From Duncaniella sp. (GTDB lineage: Bacteria > Bacteroidota > Bacteroidia > Bacteroidales > Muribaculaceae), in the NCBI GenBank assembly GCA_029052375.1, contig JAIDJD010000257.1:1-41314 (forward strand): a stretch of 41,314 nt of DNA, given 5' to 3'. The position numbers and the translations under genes were made by a program. How positions within the stretch are numbered: the first letter of the stretch is position 1; every line of letters begins with the position of its first letter. Shown here piece by piece: positions 30,967 to 38,412 of this stretch. Under the pieces are notes generated by a model that had not been told where the DNA came from, searched no databases, and saw only the letters and a program-made list of their open reading frames with translations.

Positions 30967-31484
30967 CAATAGGTAATGAGCGATGTCACCTCGGCGTCGG
31001 CGGGGAGGTTGGCGCGGCCTCCGAGGGCCGAGATCTCTATGAGGAAGTTGATATAGATTTTCTTGGGGTTCATCTGCTTGACCAGCTCGTATGCGGCGGC
31101 CATGGTGCCTCCGGTGGCGAGGACGTCGTCGTGGAGCACCACGATGTCGTCAGGGCCGATGGCGTCGCGGTGTATCTCGATGGTGTCGGTGCCGTACTCC
31201 TTCTGGTATGTGGCCTTGACGGTGTCTGCGGGGAGCTTGCCGGGCTTGCGTGCGGGCACGAATCCGGCGCCAAGCTCGAAGGCGAGGATGGAGCCTCCGA
31301 TGAATCCGCGGCTCTCGATGCCCACCACCTTGGTGACACCCTTGTCGCGGTAGAGCTGGGAGAGGTCCCATCCGATGATGTGCAGTCCGCGGGGGTCCTT
31401 GAGGAGAGTGGTGATGTCTCGGAAGACAACACCCTTTGTGGGGAAGTCTACGATGTCGCGTATGCGCGCTTTCAGATATTCCAT
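30966..31484 (-). CDS. apt: Adenine phosphoribosyltransferase
   Basis: Apt salvages adenine to AMP with PRPP in the cytoplasm. The 172 residues begin MEYLKARIRDIVDFPTKGVV, have the substrate hood GIESRGFIGGSILAFELGAG, and the PRPP-binding motif VVLHDDVLATGGT (115-127). The ATG at 31484 was chosen because family members start at this helix and because the longer frame runs through the parS-like palindrome, giving the telltale spurious peptide MFHVEH. Its stop overlaps the uvrC start (TGATG), so the two are translationally coupled. Confidence 0.97.
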   Translation of the reverse strand: MEYLKARIRDIVDFPTKGVVFRDITTLLKDPRGLHIIGWDLSQLYRDKGVTKVVGIESRGFIGGSILAFELGAGFVPARKPGKLPADTVKATYQKEYGTDTIEIHRDAIGPDDIVVLHDDVLATGGTMAAAYELVKQMNPKKIYINFLIEISALGGRANLPADAEVTSLITY

Positions 31485-31533
31485 AGATGTATGTAGTATG
31501 AGTGTTTGGTGAAATCTTTTTGATGGCGGACGA

Positions 31534-31549
31534 TGTTCCACGTGGAACA
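31534..31549. promoter_or_regulatory. parS-like centromere site
   Basis: TGTTCCACGTGGAACA is a perfect 16-base palindrome and fits the bacterial parS consensus bound by ParB (B. subtilis type TGTTTCACGTGAAACA; Pseudomonas sites also have GTTCCACGTGGAAC). It lies in the noncoding gap between mnmG and apt, eight bases past the mnmG stop. The identification rests on sequence alone. Confidence 0.85.
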
Positions 31550-31557
31550 ATGCCGGG

Positions 31558-33441
31558 CTATCTTCCTAACAACAGGAGCAGTATGTTGATGTCTGCGGGC
31601 GAGATGCCGGGGATGCGCGAGGCCTGGCCGACGGTGGCGGGGTCGATGCGCTCGAGCTTCTGGCGCGCCTCGGTCGAGAGGGCCTTGACCGAGGAGTAGT
31701 CTATCTTGCCGCGGAGCTTGAGGCCTTCGAGGCGCTGTAGCTTGGAGGCGTTCTCTTTCTCGCGCTTGATGTAGCCCTCGTACTTGAGGAGTATCTCGGC
31801 GGCCTCGAGTATCTCGGTGCGTCGCCCGGCCTCTATGTGCTCTTCTACAAAACGCGCGAGGGCGGGTATCTGTTCTATCATCACGCCGAGAGTCAGCGCC
31901 GGGCGCAGGAGCAGGGCGTGGAGCTTGACGCCCTGCTTGAGCGGCTGCTCGCCCAGGGGTTCTATCCACGCGTTGGCCTTGGCGGGCGAGATGCTCTCGG
32001 TGTCGAGAAACTCTATCAGCAGGTCGCGCTGGCGGCGCTTGCTGTCCATTGCCTCGAACCTCTCGGCTGTGGCGAGGCCTATGGCGCGGCCGCGCGGAGT
32101 GAGGCGCATATCGGCGTCGTCCTGGCGCAGGAGTATGCGGTATTCGGCCCTTGACGTGAACATCCTGTAAGGCTCGTCGACGCCTTTGGTGACGAGGTCG
32201 TCTATCAGCACGCCGATGTATGCCTCGTCTCTGGCGAGGGTGAACGGCTCCTCGCCCCTGACGGCGAGAGCGGCGTTGATGCCTGCCATGAGTCCCTGTC
32301 CGGCGGCCTCTTCATATCCTGTTGTGCCGTTCACCTGCCCGGCCATGTATAGGCCCGGGAGGAGCTTGGACTCGAGCGTATGGTGGAGCTGGGTGGGGTC
32401 GAAGAAGTCGTATTCTATGGCATATCCGGGGCGGTAGAGCTGGACATTGCGCAGCGCCGGGATGGTCTGCAGGGCCTCGAACTGGATGGCTATCGGGAGC
32501 GAGGATGAGAAGCCGTTGAGATAATATTCCGTGGTGGTCTCGCCCTCAGGCTCGAGGAACAGCTGGTGTTCCTGCTTGTCTGCAAAGGTGACTATCTTGG
32601 TCTCGATGCTGGGACAGTAGCGGGGGCCTATGCTCTGTATCTGTCCGTTGTAGAGGGGCGACTCGGGCAGGCCCCTGCGCAGTATCTCGTGGGTCGCGGG
32701 GTTGGAGTAGACGGTGTGGCACGGGCGCTGGGCCAGCACTCTCCGGACGCCGGGGAGGAAGGAGAATTTATGGTCGTCGTTGTCCCCTTCCTGGAGCGTG
32801 GTGAGGCTGAAATCCACCGAGCGTCCGTCGATGCGTACGGGCGTGCCGGTCTTCATGCGGTCTGTGCGTATGCCCAGGGCGGCGAGCTGTTCCGTCAGTC
32901 CGCGCGACGCAGGCTCGGCCACGCGCCCGCCCTCAATCTTGACGGGCCCGGTATGCATCAGTCCGTTGAGGAATGTACCGGCCGTCAGCACTACCTTGGG
33001 GGCCCTGAACTCGACGCCGAGGGCTGTGACGACGCCTTCGAGGGCTCCGTCCTCGGAGAGCATCAGCCGGCAGACAGAGTCTTGCCACATATAGAGGCCG
33101 GGAGTGTTCTCGAGTATCGAGCGCCACTCGGCCGAGAAGGCCATGCGGTCTGCCTGTGCCCGGGGGCTCCACATTGCCGCCCCTTTGGAGCGGTTGAGCA
33201 TACGGAACTGTATCGAGGCACGGTCTGTCACAATCCCCATCATGCCGCCGAGCGCGTCGATCTCGCGCACTATCTGGCCCTTGGCTATGCCTCCCACGGC
33301 GGGGTTGCAGCTCATCTGGGCTATCTTGTTCATGTCTATAGTTATCAGCAGCGTCGATGCGCCGAGGGTGGCGGCCGCGTGGGCGGCCTCGCATCCGGCG
33401 TGTCCGGCGCCGATGACTATGACGTCGTAGTTGAAGAGCAT
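31558..33441 (-). CDS. mnmG: tRNA uridine-5-carboxymethylaminomethyl modification enzyme MnmG
   Basis: With MnmE, MnmG (GidA) modifies U34 in the anticodon of several tRNAs using FAD and a folate carbon. The 627 residues contain the FAD fold IVIGAGHAGCEAA (Gly11, Gly13, Gly16), the family motif MSCNPAVGGIAKGQIVREID (about 43-62), TGTPVRIDGRSVDFS, and AGQVNGTTGYEEAAGQGLMA. The C-terminal helical domain includes YEGYIKREKENASKL and IPGISPADINILLLLLG. Length is full for the family. It starts 16 bases after ybeY. Confidence 0.98.
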   Translation of the reverse strand: MLFNYDVIVIGAGHAGCEAAHAAATLGASTLLITIDMNKIAQMSCNPAVGGIAKGQIVREIDALGGMMGIVTDRASIQFRMLNRSKGAAMWSPRAQADRMAFSAEWRSILENTPGLYMWQDSVCRLMLSEDGALEGVVTALGVEFRAPKVVLTAGTFLNGLMHTGPVKIEGGRVAEPASRGLTEQLAALGIRTDRMKTGTPVRIDGRSVDFSLTTLQEGDNDDHKFSFLPGVRRVLAQRPCHTVYSNPATHEILRRGLPESPLYNGQIQSIGPRYCPSIETKIVTFADKQEHQLFLEPEGETTTEYYLNGFSSSLPIAIQFEALQTIPALRNVQLYRPGYAIEYDFFDPTQLHHTLESKLLPGLYMAGQVNGTTGYEEAAGQGLMAGINAALAVRGEEPFTLARDEAYIGVLIDDLVTKGVDEPYRMFTSRAEYRILLRQDDADMRLTPRGRAIGLATAERFEAMDSKRRQRDLLIEFLDTESISPAKANAWIEPLGEQPLKQGVKLHALLLRPALTLGVMIEQIPALARFVEEHIEAGRRTEILEAAEILLKYEGYIKREKENASKLQRLEGLKLRGKIDYSSVKALSTEARQKLERIDPATVGQASRIPGISPADINILLLLLGR

Positions 33442-33457
33442 TGTACGGGATTTGTGT

Positions 33458-33895
33458 TCAGTTGTTGTTGCGGAGCCGGTCGAGCAGCTCCAGGGCTTCG
33501 TTTTCGTGAGCCTCCATTATCTCGCGTTCTCCGGGGCCTTTGTCGTTGATGCCGCAGAGATGGAGGATGCCGTGTATTATCACACGGTGGAGCTCGCGTC
33601 CTCTCCCCTCCCCTACCCCATCGGCATTGGAGGCTACAGTGTCGAGCGAGATGTACATATCTCCGCTGATGCGGCGGCCGCGTGTCTCGTCGAAGGTGAT
33701 GATGTCGGTATAGTAGTCGTGTTGCAGAAACCGCCGGTTCACCTCGAGGATTTTCTCGTCGTCACAGAAGATGTAGGTGAGCGGTCCGACTATACGGTTG
33801 TGGCGCGAGGCCACCTCGCCGATCCACGTCCGGATCAGCTGGAAGTCGAGGGCGGGAAGCTCCACGCCGTCGGTGAGCCATTGCAGAGTGTCCAT
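33458..33895 (-). CDS. ybeY: Endoribonuclease / rRNA maturation factor YbeY
   Basis: YbeY is a metal-dependent RNase that acts in 16S rRNA 3' end maturation and ribosome quality control. The 145 residues carry YYTDIITFDE (about 61-70), GDMYIS and the metal motif HGILHLCGINDKGPGE. His108 and His112 match the usual first two ligands; at the third position, normally His, there is Asp118. I believe this variant is usual in Bacteroidota. The ATG at 33895 lies only seven bases after a perfect -7 box, so the mRNA may be leaderless. It is the first gene of the ybeY-mnmG-apt-uvrC run. Confidence 0.95.
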   Translation of the reverse strand: MDTLQWLTDGVELPALDFQLIRTWIGEVASRHNRIVGPLTYIFCDDEKILEVNRRFLQHDYYTDIITFDETRGRRISGDMYISLDTVASNADGVGEGRGRELHRVIIHGILHLCGINDKGPGEREIMEAHENEALELLDRLRNNN

Positions 33896-33902
33896 ACTGC
33901 CA

Positions 33903-33934
33903 CAAAGTTACTCAATTTTCCGCTGTCAGGCAAT
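33903..33934 (-). promoter_or_regulatory. Promoter of the ybeY-mnmG-apt-uvrC run
   Basis: On the minus strand TAACTTTG (33903-33910) with ATTG (33931-33934) 20 bases upstream. Transcription would begin within a few bases of the ybeY ATG. Confidence 0.7.
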
Positions 33935-33978
33935 AGTGCGGGGAGTCCAAATTTTTCTGACCCTCCGACGGGAACAAT

Positions 33979-34025
33979 AAAATCAAGCCTAAACAATTGA
34001 TTTATAATTGTTTAGGCTTGATTTT
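33979..34025. terminator. Intrinsic terminator behind the DUF4254 gene
   Basis: Arms 33979-33998 and 34006-34025 form a perfect 20-bp stem (AAAATCAAGCCTAAACAATT) with a seven-base loop. The stem begins with A and ends with T on either strand, so it could act both ways. It follows DUF4254 (minus) and lies upstream of the ybeY promoter, insulating the two. Confidence 0.85.
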
Positions 34026-34107
34026 AGGCTTTGAGAATAGAATATTTGGAGCCGATGTGGAGGACGGGTCGGAATTTCGGCTTCTCGCGGGCCGAAAAAG
34101 AGGGCCG

Positions 34108-34710
34108 TCACGCCTTCTTGTATAGCACGGGATTTGTGGCGGGGTCGTTGTACATCTTCATCTGACGGTAGACCTTCATATACTTGCGTCCGGCGGCAAT
34201 GTCGTCGAGCAGGGTGTCGATGGCAGTGGTCAGGTCTTCGAGCTGCTCGGCCAGGACGTCATGCTTGGCCTGGCATCGGGCGATGTGTTCGGGGCTGGCG
34301 TCGGTGCGCGCTGTCTCGGCCGCCATATGGTAGAGCTTAAGCGCAAGGATTGAGAGGCGGTCGATGGCCCATGCGGGGCTCTCGGTGTTGATGGTGGCGT
34401 CGGGGAGAATCTTGACGTCGGCATACTTGTCGCGGAAGTATGAGTCTATCTCCTCCACCATATCGGTGCGCACCTGGTTGGAGCGGTCTATGCGTCGCTT
34501 GATGGCGAGCGCTTCGACGGGGTCGATGGCAGGGTCGCGCACGATGTCCTCGAGATGCCACTGCACGGCGTCCACCCAGTTCTTGTCGAAGAGTATGGCC
34601 TCGAATGTTCCGGGGGCATACGGGTTGGGCGAGGGGGTGTCTACATTGTCGGTCTTGTGGTAAGCCTCGGTACACTCCTGGAAAATCTTGAAGAATTCCT
34701 TTGCGGTCAT
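34108..34710 (-). CDS. DUF4254 protein
   Basis: The 200-residue, mostly helical cytoplasmic protein matches the Bacteroidota DUF4254 family. It has DAVQWHLEDIVRDPAIDPVE (about 47-66), then ALAIKRRIDRSNQVRTDMVE and a long helical C terminus. No catalytic role is established; such genes are often found near sugar transferases, but none is adjacent here. It begins with ATG at 34710 and is transcribed away from the radical SAM gene. A possible but imperfect -7 box (GATATTTG on the minus strand) lies at about 34817-34824. Confidence 0.88.
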   Translation of the reverse strand: MTAKEFFKIFQECTEAYHKTDNVDTPSPNPYAPGTFEAILFDKNWVDAVQWHLEDIVRDPAIDPVEALAIKRRIDRSNQVRTDMVEEIDSYFRDKYADVKILPDATINTESPAWAIDRLSILALKLYHMAAETARTDASPEHIARCQAKHDVLAEQLEDLTTAIDTLLDDIAAGRKYMKVYRQMKMYNDPATNPVLYKKA

Positions 34711-34833
34711 ATTCTGGTCTCTTGAGATTGGATTTTGGTTGTGTATATATCTTTATATTAATGTGCGGCGGGGCGCCGGGGCGCCTCCTGTGCCGGGCGT
34801 CTGGCTTTAGCCTTTTGCAAATATCTGAATTTT

Positions 34834-34867
34834 TTTGCAATACGCAAACTAAAATTGATTAATTTTG
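34834..34867 (+). promoter_or_regulatory. Promoter of the radical SAM gene
   Basis: TTTG (34834-34837), 22 bases, then TAATTTTG (34860-34867). The ATG at 34874 follows after six bases, so a leaderless or nearly leaderless transcript is implied. Confidence 0.65.
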
Positions 34868-34873
34868 CGCTCT

Positions 34874-35653
34874 ATGCAACGTGTACTGTTCCACTCCACC
34901 ATCTTCGGCCCCGTACATTCGCGCCGTCTCGGGACGAGCCTCGGGGTCAACCTCACACCTAACGACGGCAAGGTGTGCAGCTTCGACTGTCTCTATTGCG
35001 AGGCCGGATTCAACGCCCAGGGCCCCGGCACCACGGGCTTCGCGCCGCGCGCCGAGGTGGCCCGCCTGCTCGAAGCCAAGCTCGCTGAGATGCTCTCGGC
35101 GGGCGACCGGCTCGACGTCATCACCTTCTCGGGCAACGGCGAGCCCACGCTCCACCCCGACTTTGCCGGCGTCATAGACGATACGCTCGCCCTGCGAGAC
35201 AAGTATTATCCCGGAGCCAAGGTGAGCGTCCTCAGCAACTCCACCCGCATCGGCCTGCCCGGCGTGGCCGGGGCCTTGCGCAAGGTGGACAACAACATAC
35301 TGAAACTCGACTCGGCCGTCACGGCCACGATGCGTCTCATAGACCGTCCTGTCTCGGCCAATTTTACGTCAGAGAAGGTGATAGAAGAGCTCAAGCAATT
35401 CTCCGGCCAGTGCATCATCCAGACCCTCCTCGTGCGCGGCGAGCACGAAGGCGTGACCATTGACAACACCACCCCTGCCGAGATAGACGCCCTGATACGG
35501 GCCTGCCGCGAGATAGCCCCGCGCCAGGTGATGATATATTCCATAGACCGCAAGACCCCGGCCGAACATCTCGTGAAGGTGCCGCGCGAGGAGCTCGAGA
35601 CCATCGCCTCGCGCATCATAGCCGAGACCGGCCTCGACGTGACAGTGGCTTAG
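34874..35653 (+). CDS. Radical SAM protein (COG0731-like)
   Basis: The 259-residue protein has the radical SAM iron-sulfur motif CSFDCLYC (Cys35, Cys39, Cys42), the SAM-contact segment FSGNGEPTLHPDF, and a conserved opening FGPVHSRRLGTSLGVNLTP. The overall pattern fits the COG0731 group of small radical SAM oxidoreductases, whose bacterial members are mostly uncharacterised. The ATG at 34874 was preferred over a TTG at 34865 that falls inside the -7 box. The stop codon TAG is the first triplet of an AT-rich repeat (TAGAATTGAGAAT). The S66 peptidase follows after a 121-base repeat spacer. Confidence 0.9.
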   Translation: MQRVLFHSTIFGPVHSRRLGTSLGVNLTPNDGKVCSFDCLYCEAGFNAQGPGTTGFAPRAEVARLLEAKLAEMLSAGDRLDVITFSGNGEPTLHPDFAGVIDDTLALRDKYYPGAKVSVLSNSTRIGLPGVAGALRKVDNNILKLDSAVTATMRLIDRPVSANFTSEKVIEELKQFSGQCIIQTLLVRGEHEGVTIDNTTPAEIDALIRACREIAPRQVMIYSIDRKTPAEHLVKVPREELETIASRIIAETGLDVTVA

Positions 35654-35774
35654 AATTGAGAATCTTAAATTTAGAATTTAGAATGGAGAATTTAGAATTA
35701 AATATTCTCCATTTTCAATTCTCAATTCTCCATTTCCAATTTTCCATTCTCCATTTTCAATTCTCAATTCCATA
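35651..35774. repeat. AT-rich inverted GAATTGAGAAT element
   Basis: The left half reads TAGAATTGAGAATCTTAAAT and GGAGAATTTAGAATT. The right half is ATTCTCCATTTTCAATTCTC and similar, so the two halves are near complements and the ends (GAATTGAGAAT at 35652-35662, ATTCTCAATTC at about 35760-35770) are inverted repeats. It fills the whole spacer from the radical SAM stop codon to the next ATG. The first 20 bases after the T recur exactly at 9289-9308. Confidence 0.75.
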
Positions 35775-36665
35775 ATGCTTTCTCCCCGACCTCTGCAGCC
35801 CGGCGACCGGGTGGCCATCCTCTCCCCCTCCTCCATCATCAAGCCCCAGGTGGTCTATCAGGCCATGCCCGTGATAGCCTCGCAGGGCTGGAGCGTATAT
35901 GTGGGCGAACACACCTTCGACCGCTTCGGGACTTATGCCGGGACAGACGACGCCCGCTATGCCGACCTCGAGACAGCCCTGCTCGACCCCGACACCCGCG
36001 CCATAATATGCTCGCGCGGAGGCTATGGCGCCGTACACCTCCTGGAACGGCTCGCCAGGCTCCCCCTGCGCGACGACCCCAAGTGGATAGTCGGCTACTC
36101 GGACATCTCGGCTCTCCACGCCCTGATGAACGCCAACGGCATACGCAGCATACACGCCCCGATGTGCAAGCATCTGGCCGAACACCGCGGGCGCGACCGC
36201 GACTCGGAGCGCATCTTCGCCCTGCTCAGAGGCGAGAATCCTCCGGTGGCGTTCGCCTCCCACCCCCTCAACCGCCGCGGGCGGGTCACTGCAACACTGG
36301 CCGGAGGCAACCTCGCCGTCATCGCAGGTCTCTTCTCCACGCCATGGGACCCCGTCAGGCCTGGCACAATACTCTTCATTGAGGATGTCTCAGAGCCTAT
36401 ATACAAGATAGAGAGGATGCTCTACACCCTGCGCCTCAACGGTACACTCGGCTCGCTCGCCGGACTGATAGTGGGACGCTTCACCAACTACACCCCTGAC
36501 CGCGACAACGACTCGATGGAGGCCATGATATCGCGCCTTGTGGCCGACTATGAATACCCTGTGGCTTTCGGTGTGCCCATAGGCCACGTAGACCACAACG
36601 TCCCCATGCTCTGCGGCGCCGAGGCCACCCTTGACGTCTCAGCCTCAGGAGTGACCCTCTCGTGA
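35775..36665 (+). CDS. S66 (LD-carboxypeptidase) family peptidase
   Basis: The family cleaves the L,D bond of murein tetrapeptides during cell-wall recycling, in the cytoplasm. The 296 residues have the nucleophile in GYSDIS (Ser109) preceded by the SRGGYGA loop (about 83-89). The Glu-His partners lie in FIEDV (Glu203) and GHVDHN (His271), and the glycine-rich TLAGGNLAVIAGL sits between. No signal peptide is visible. Length is usual for LdcA. It starts directly after the AT-rich element, so its expression may depend on read-through from the radical SAM gene. Confidence 0.93.
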   Translation: MLSPRPLQPGDRVAILSPSSIIKPQVVYQAMPVIASQGWSVYVGEHTFDRFGTYAGTDDARYADLETALLDPDTRAIICSRGGYGAVHLLERLARLPLRDDPKWIVGYSDISALHALMNANGIRSIHAPMCKHLAEHRGRDRDSERIFALLRGENPPVAFASHPLNRRGRVTATLAGGNLAVIAGLFSTPWDPVRPGTILFIEDVSEPIYKIERMLYTLRLNGTLGSLAGLIVGRFTNYTPDRDNDSMEAMISRLVADYEYPVAFGVPIGHVDHNVPMLCGAEATLDVSASGVTLS

Positions 36666-36734
36666 ACCTTGGCCTCCGCAAGCTGTTTTCTATTAAGAGA
36701 CAAACCGCCGGGCGGCGCCTTGCCCGCGCCTTGT

Positions 36735-36758
36735 CCGGTCGTATGGCCGGTCGTATGG
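36735..36758 (+). repeat. Tandem CCGGTCGTATGG duplication
   Basis: The 12-mer CCGGTCGTATGG occurs twice in direct succession in the spacer between the S66 peptidase and the FKBP cluster. A GCCGGGCGGC-type hairpin lies just upstream. No gene is seen in 36666-36932. Confidence 0.5.
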
Positions 36759-36807
36759 AGTTTAGGTTTTTTAATTAAATAATGTGAGTTTGGTGGCGAA
36801 AAACACC

Positions 36808-36815
36808 TATCTTTG
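36808..36815 (+). promoter_or_regulatory. -7 box of the FKBP cluster
   Basis: TATCTTTG is a full match to TAnnTTTG. A TTTG at 36789-36792 is only 15 bases upstream, shorter than usual, so the -33 assignment is doubtful. Confidence 0.6.
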
Positions 36816-36842
36816 CAATTTGAATACTACACCGCTCTCTCC

Positions 36843-36895
36843 CGCGTGGAGGCGGCCCCGCAGGCTCCACGCGCCAGCCGGGCTGTAAACCCGGC
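36843..36895 (+). promoter_or_regulatory. Two stable hairpins in the FKBP cluster leader
   Basis: CGCGTGGAG (36843-36851) pairs with 36865-36873, and GCCGGG (36877-36882) pairs with 36890-36895 across a seven-base loop. Both lie in the roughly 110-base leader between the -7 box and the ATG at 36933. No known riboswitch was recognised. Confidence 0.5.
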
Positions 36896-36932
36896 ACGAA
36901 AAACAACATTCAATTCTAACTATCAGACTATT

Positions 36933-37553
36933 ATGGAACAGAAAGAACTTGACCGCATCAGCTATGCTCTCGGCATGAGCATGGGCAACAATTTCCGCGC
37001 AAGCGGTATAGATAAAATCAATGTGCAGGACTTTGCAGACGGCGTTGCCGCCGTGTTTGACGGAGCCCAGCCCAAGATGACATACGACGAGGCCAAGGCC
37101 GAAATCCAGACCTACTTCAAGGCTATGGAGGAGAAACAGCAGGCCGCCATGGCCGAGCAGGGCAAGGCCAACGAGGCTCTCGGCAAGGCATATCTCGAAG
37201 ACAATGCCAAGCGCCCCGAAGTCAAGACCCTCCCCTCCGGACTCCAGTACGAGGTGATAGCCGAGGGCGACGGCCCCATGCCCAAGGCCACAGACCGTGT
37301 CGAGGTACACTATACCGGCAAGCTCATCGACGGCACCGTCTTTGACAGCTCGGTAGACCGCGGCGTCCCCGCCACATTCGGCGTCACACAGGTCATCCCC
37401 GGCTGGGTGGAGGCTCTCCAGCTGATGAAGGCCGGCTCGAAGTGGCGCCTCTTCATCCCCTCCGAGCTCGCCTACGGACCCCAGGGCGCCGGCGGCATCA
37501 TCGGCCCCAACGCCACACTCGTCTTTGACGTCGAGCTCCTCCGCGTGCTCTGA
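36933..37553 (+). CDS. FKBP-type peptidyl-prolyl isomerase, cytoplasmic form
   Basis: This isomerase speeds proline cis-trans isomerisation in protein folding. The 206 residues start MEQKELDRISYALGMSMG. The N-terminal helical dimerisation part is Mip/FkpA-like (about 1-90), with a domain at about 110-205. Active-site features are complete: VEVHYTGKLIDGTVFDSS, the pocket Trp in VIPGWVEAL, and FIPSELAYG. There is no signal peptide. The ATG at 36933 was chosen because the longer frame would translate the two leader hairpins. It is first of three consecutive FKBP genes, 20 bases before the second. Confidence 0.94.
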   Translation: MEQKELDRISYALGMSMGNNFRASGIDKINVQDFADGVAAVFDGAQPKMTYDEAKAEIQTYFKAMEEKQQAAMAEQGKANEALGKAYLEDNAKRPEVKTLPSGLQYEVIAEGDGPMPKATDRVEVHYTGKLIDGTVFDSSVDRGVPATFGVTQVIPGWVEALQLMKAGSKWRLFIPSELAYGPQGAGGIIGPNATLVFDVELLRVL

Positions 37554-37573
37554 CACCCGTACGCCCGCGACCT

Positions 37574-38398
37574 ATGAGTCTAAGACATTCAGCGCTCGCC
37601 GCGGCTCTGCTCGCCGTCTTGCTCTCGCCCTTTGTCTCAAGGGGCGCAGAGCCCGTGCCGGCAGACTCGCTCGCCGCGGCCCTGGCCACCTACTGGGCCG
37701 GAGCCGTAGCCGACCCCAGGCTCTCAGAGGCCGAGCGCGAGGCCTTCGCCAAGGGATTTGAGGAACACTTTCTCAAGAGCGACTCGCTTGACGTCCAGTA
37801 TCTTCGCGGAGCCATGATGGCCTCCCAGATAGAGCGCTCCGTGGCCGATGCCGCCACGATGGGCCTGCACGTCGACCGCGCGGCCCTCGCCTCGGCCATG
37901 TCGGCCGCCCTGCGCGGTCTCCCCACCGGATTCACACAGCGCCAGGCAAGCGACTACATAGACCGCCAGGTGGCGCCCGAGGAGGCCGCCGCCTTCTCGC
38001 CCGAGGCCCAGGAGGCTTTCCTGGCCGACGCAGCGGCCCGCCCCGCCGCCATCAAGACCGCTTCGGGCCTTGTCTTCGAAGTGATCACCGAGGGCGAGGG
38101 CCCCATGCCCGAGCCCGGCTCGGCCGTCATGGCCGGATACACCGGCAAGCTCAGCGACGGGTCTGTCTTCGACTCCACTGAAGGCGAGGCCCCCGTCCGC
38201 CTCAGTGTGGACGGCGTGGTCCCCGGTATGTCCGAAGCCCTGCGCATGATGCGTCCCGGCGGCACATACCGCATCACATTCCCCGCCTCTCTCGGCTATG
38301 GCTCAGAGGGTATAAGGGGCGTGATTCCCGGCGGTGCCGCGCTCGAGTTCACCGTCAACCTCATCGAGATTATTCCAATCAAAAACACAGATATATAA
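37574..38398 (+). CDS. FKBP-type peptidyl-prolyl isomerase, exported, divergent active site
   Basis: The 274 residues have a Sec signal (LAAALLAVLLSPFVSRGAEP, cleavage near 25). A helical FKBP N-terminal domain follows, then an isomerase domain (about 160-268) with MAGYTGKLSDGSVFDSTEG. The pocket tryptophan of the family is Met here (VVPGMSEAL), and IP becomes FP before ASLGYG. Tyr and Asp of the pocket are kept. It could be a weak isomerase or mainly a chaperone. It lies 14 bases before the third FKBP gene. Confidence 0.9.
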   Translation: MSLRHSALAAALLAVLLSPFVSRGAEPVPADSLAAALATYWAGAVADPRLSEAEREAFAKGFEEHFLKSDSLDVQYLRGAMMASQIERSVADAATMGLHVDRAALASAMSAALRGLPTGFTQRQASDYIDRQVAPEEAAAFSPEAQEAFLADAAARPAAIKTASGLVFEVITEGEGPMPEPGSAVMAGYTGKLSDGSVFDSTEGEAPVRLSVDGVVPGMSEALRMMRPGGTYRITFPASLGYGSEGIRGVIPGGAALEFTVNLIEIIPIKNTDI

Positions 38399-38412
38399 AA
38401 ACAACAACCGAA

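Noticed and set aside
31485..31550. Longer apt start giving MFHVEH
   Set aside because: The extension is a translation of the parS-like palindrome; family members begin at the later ATG.
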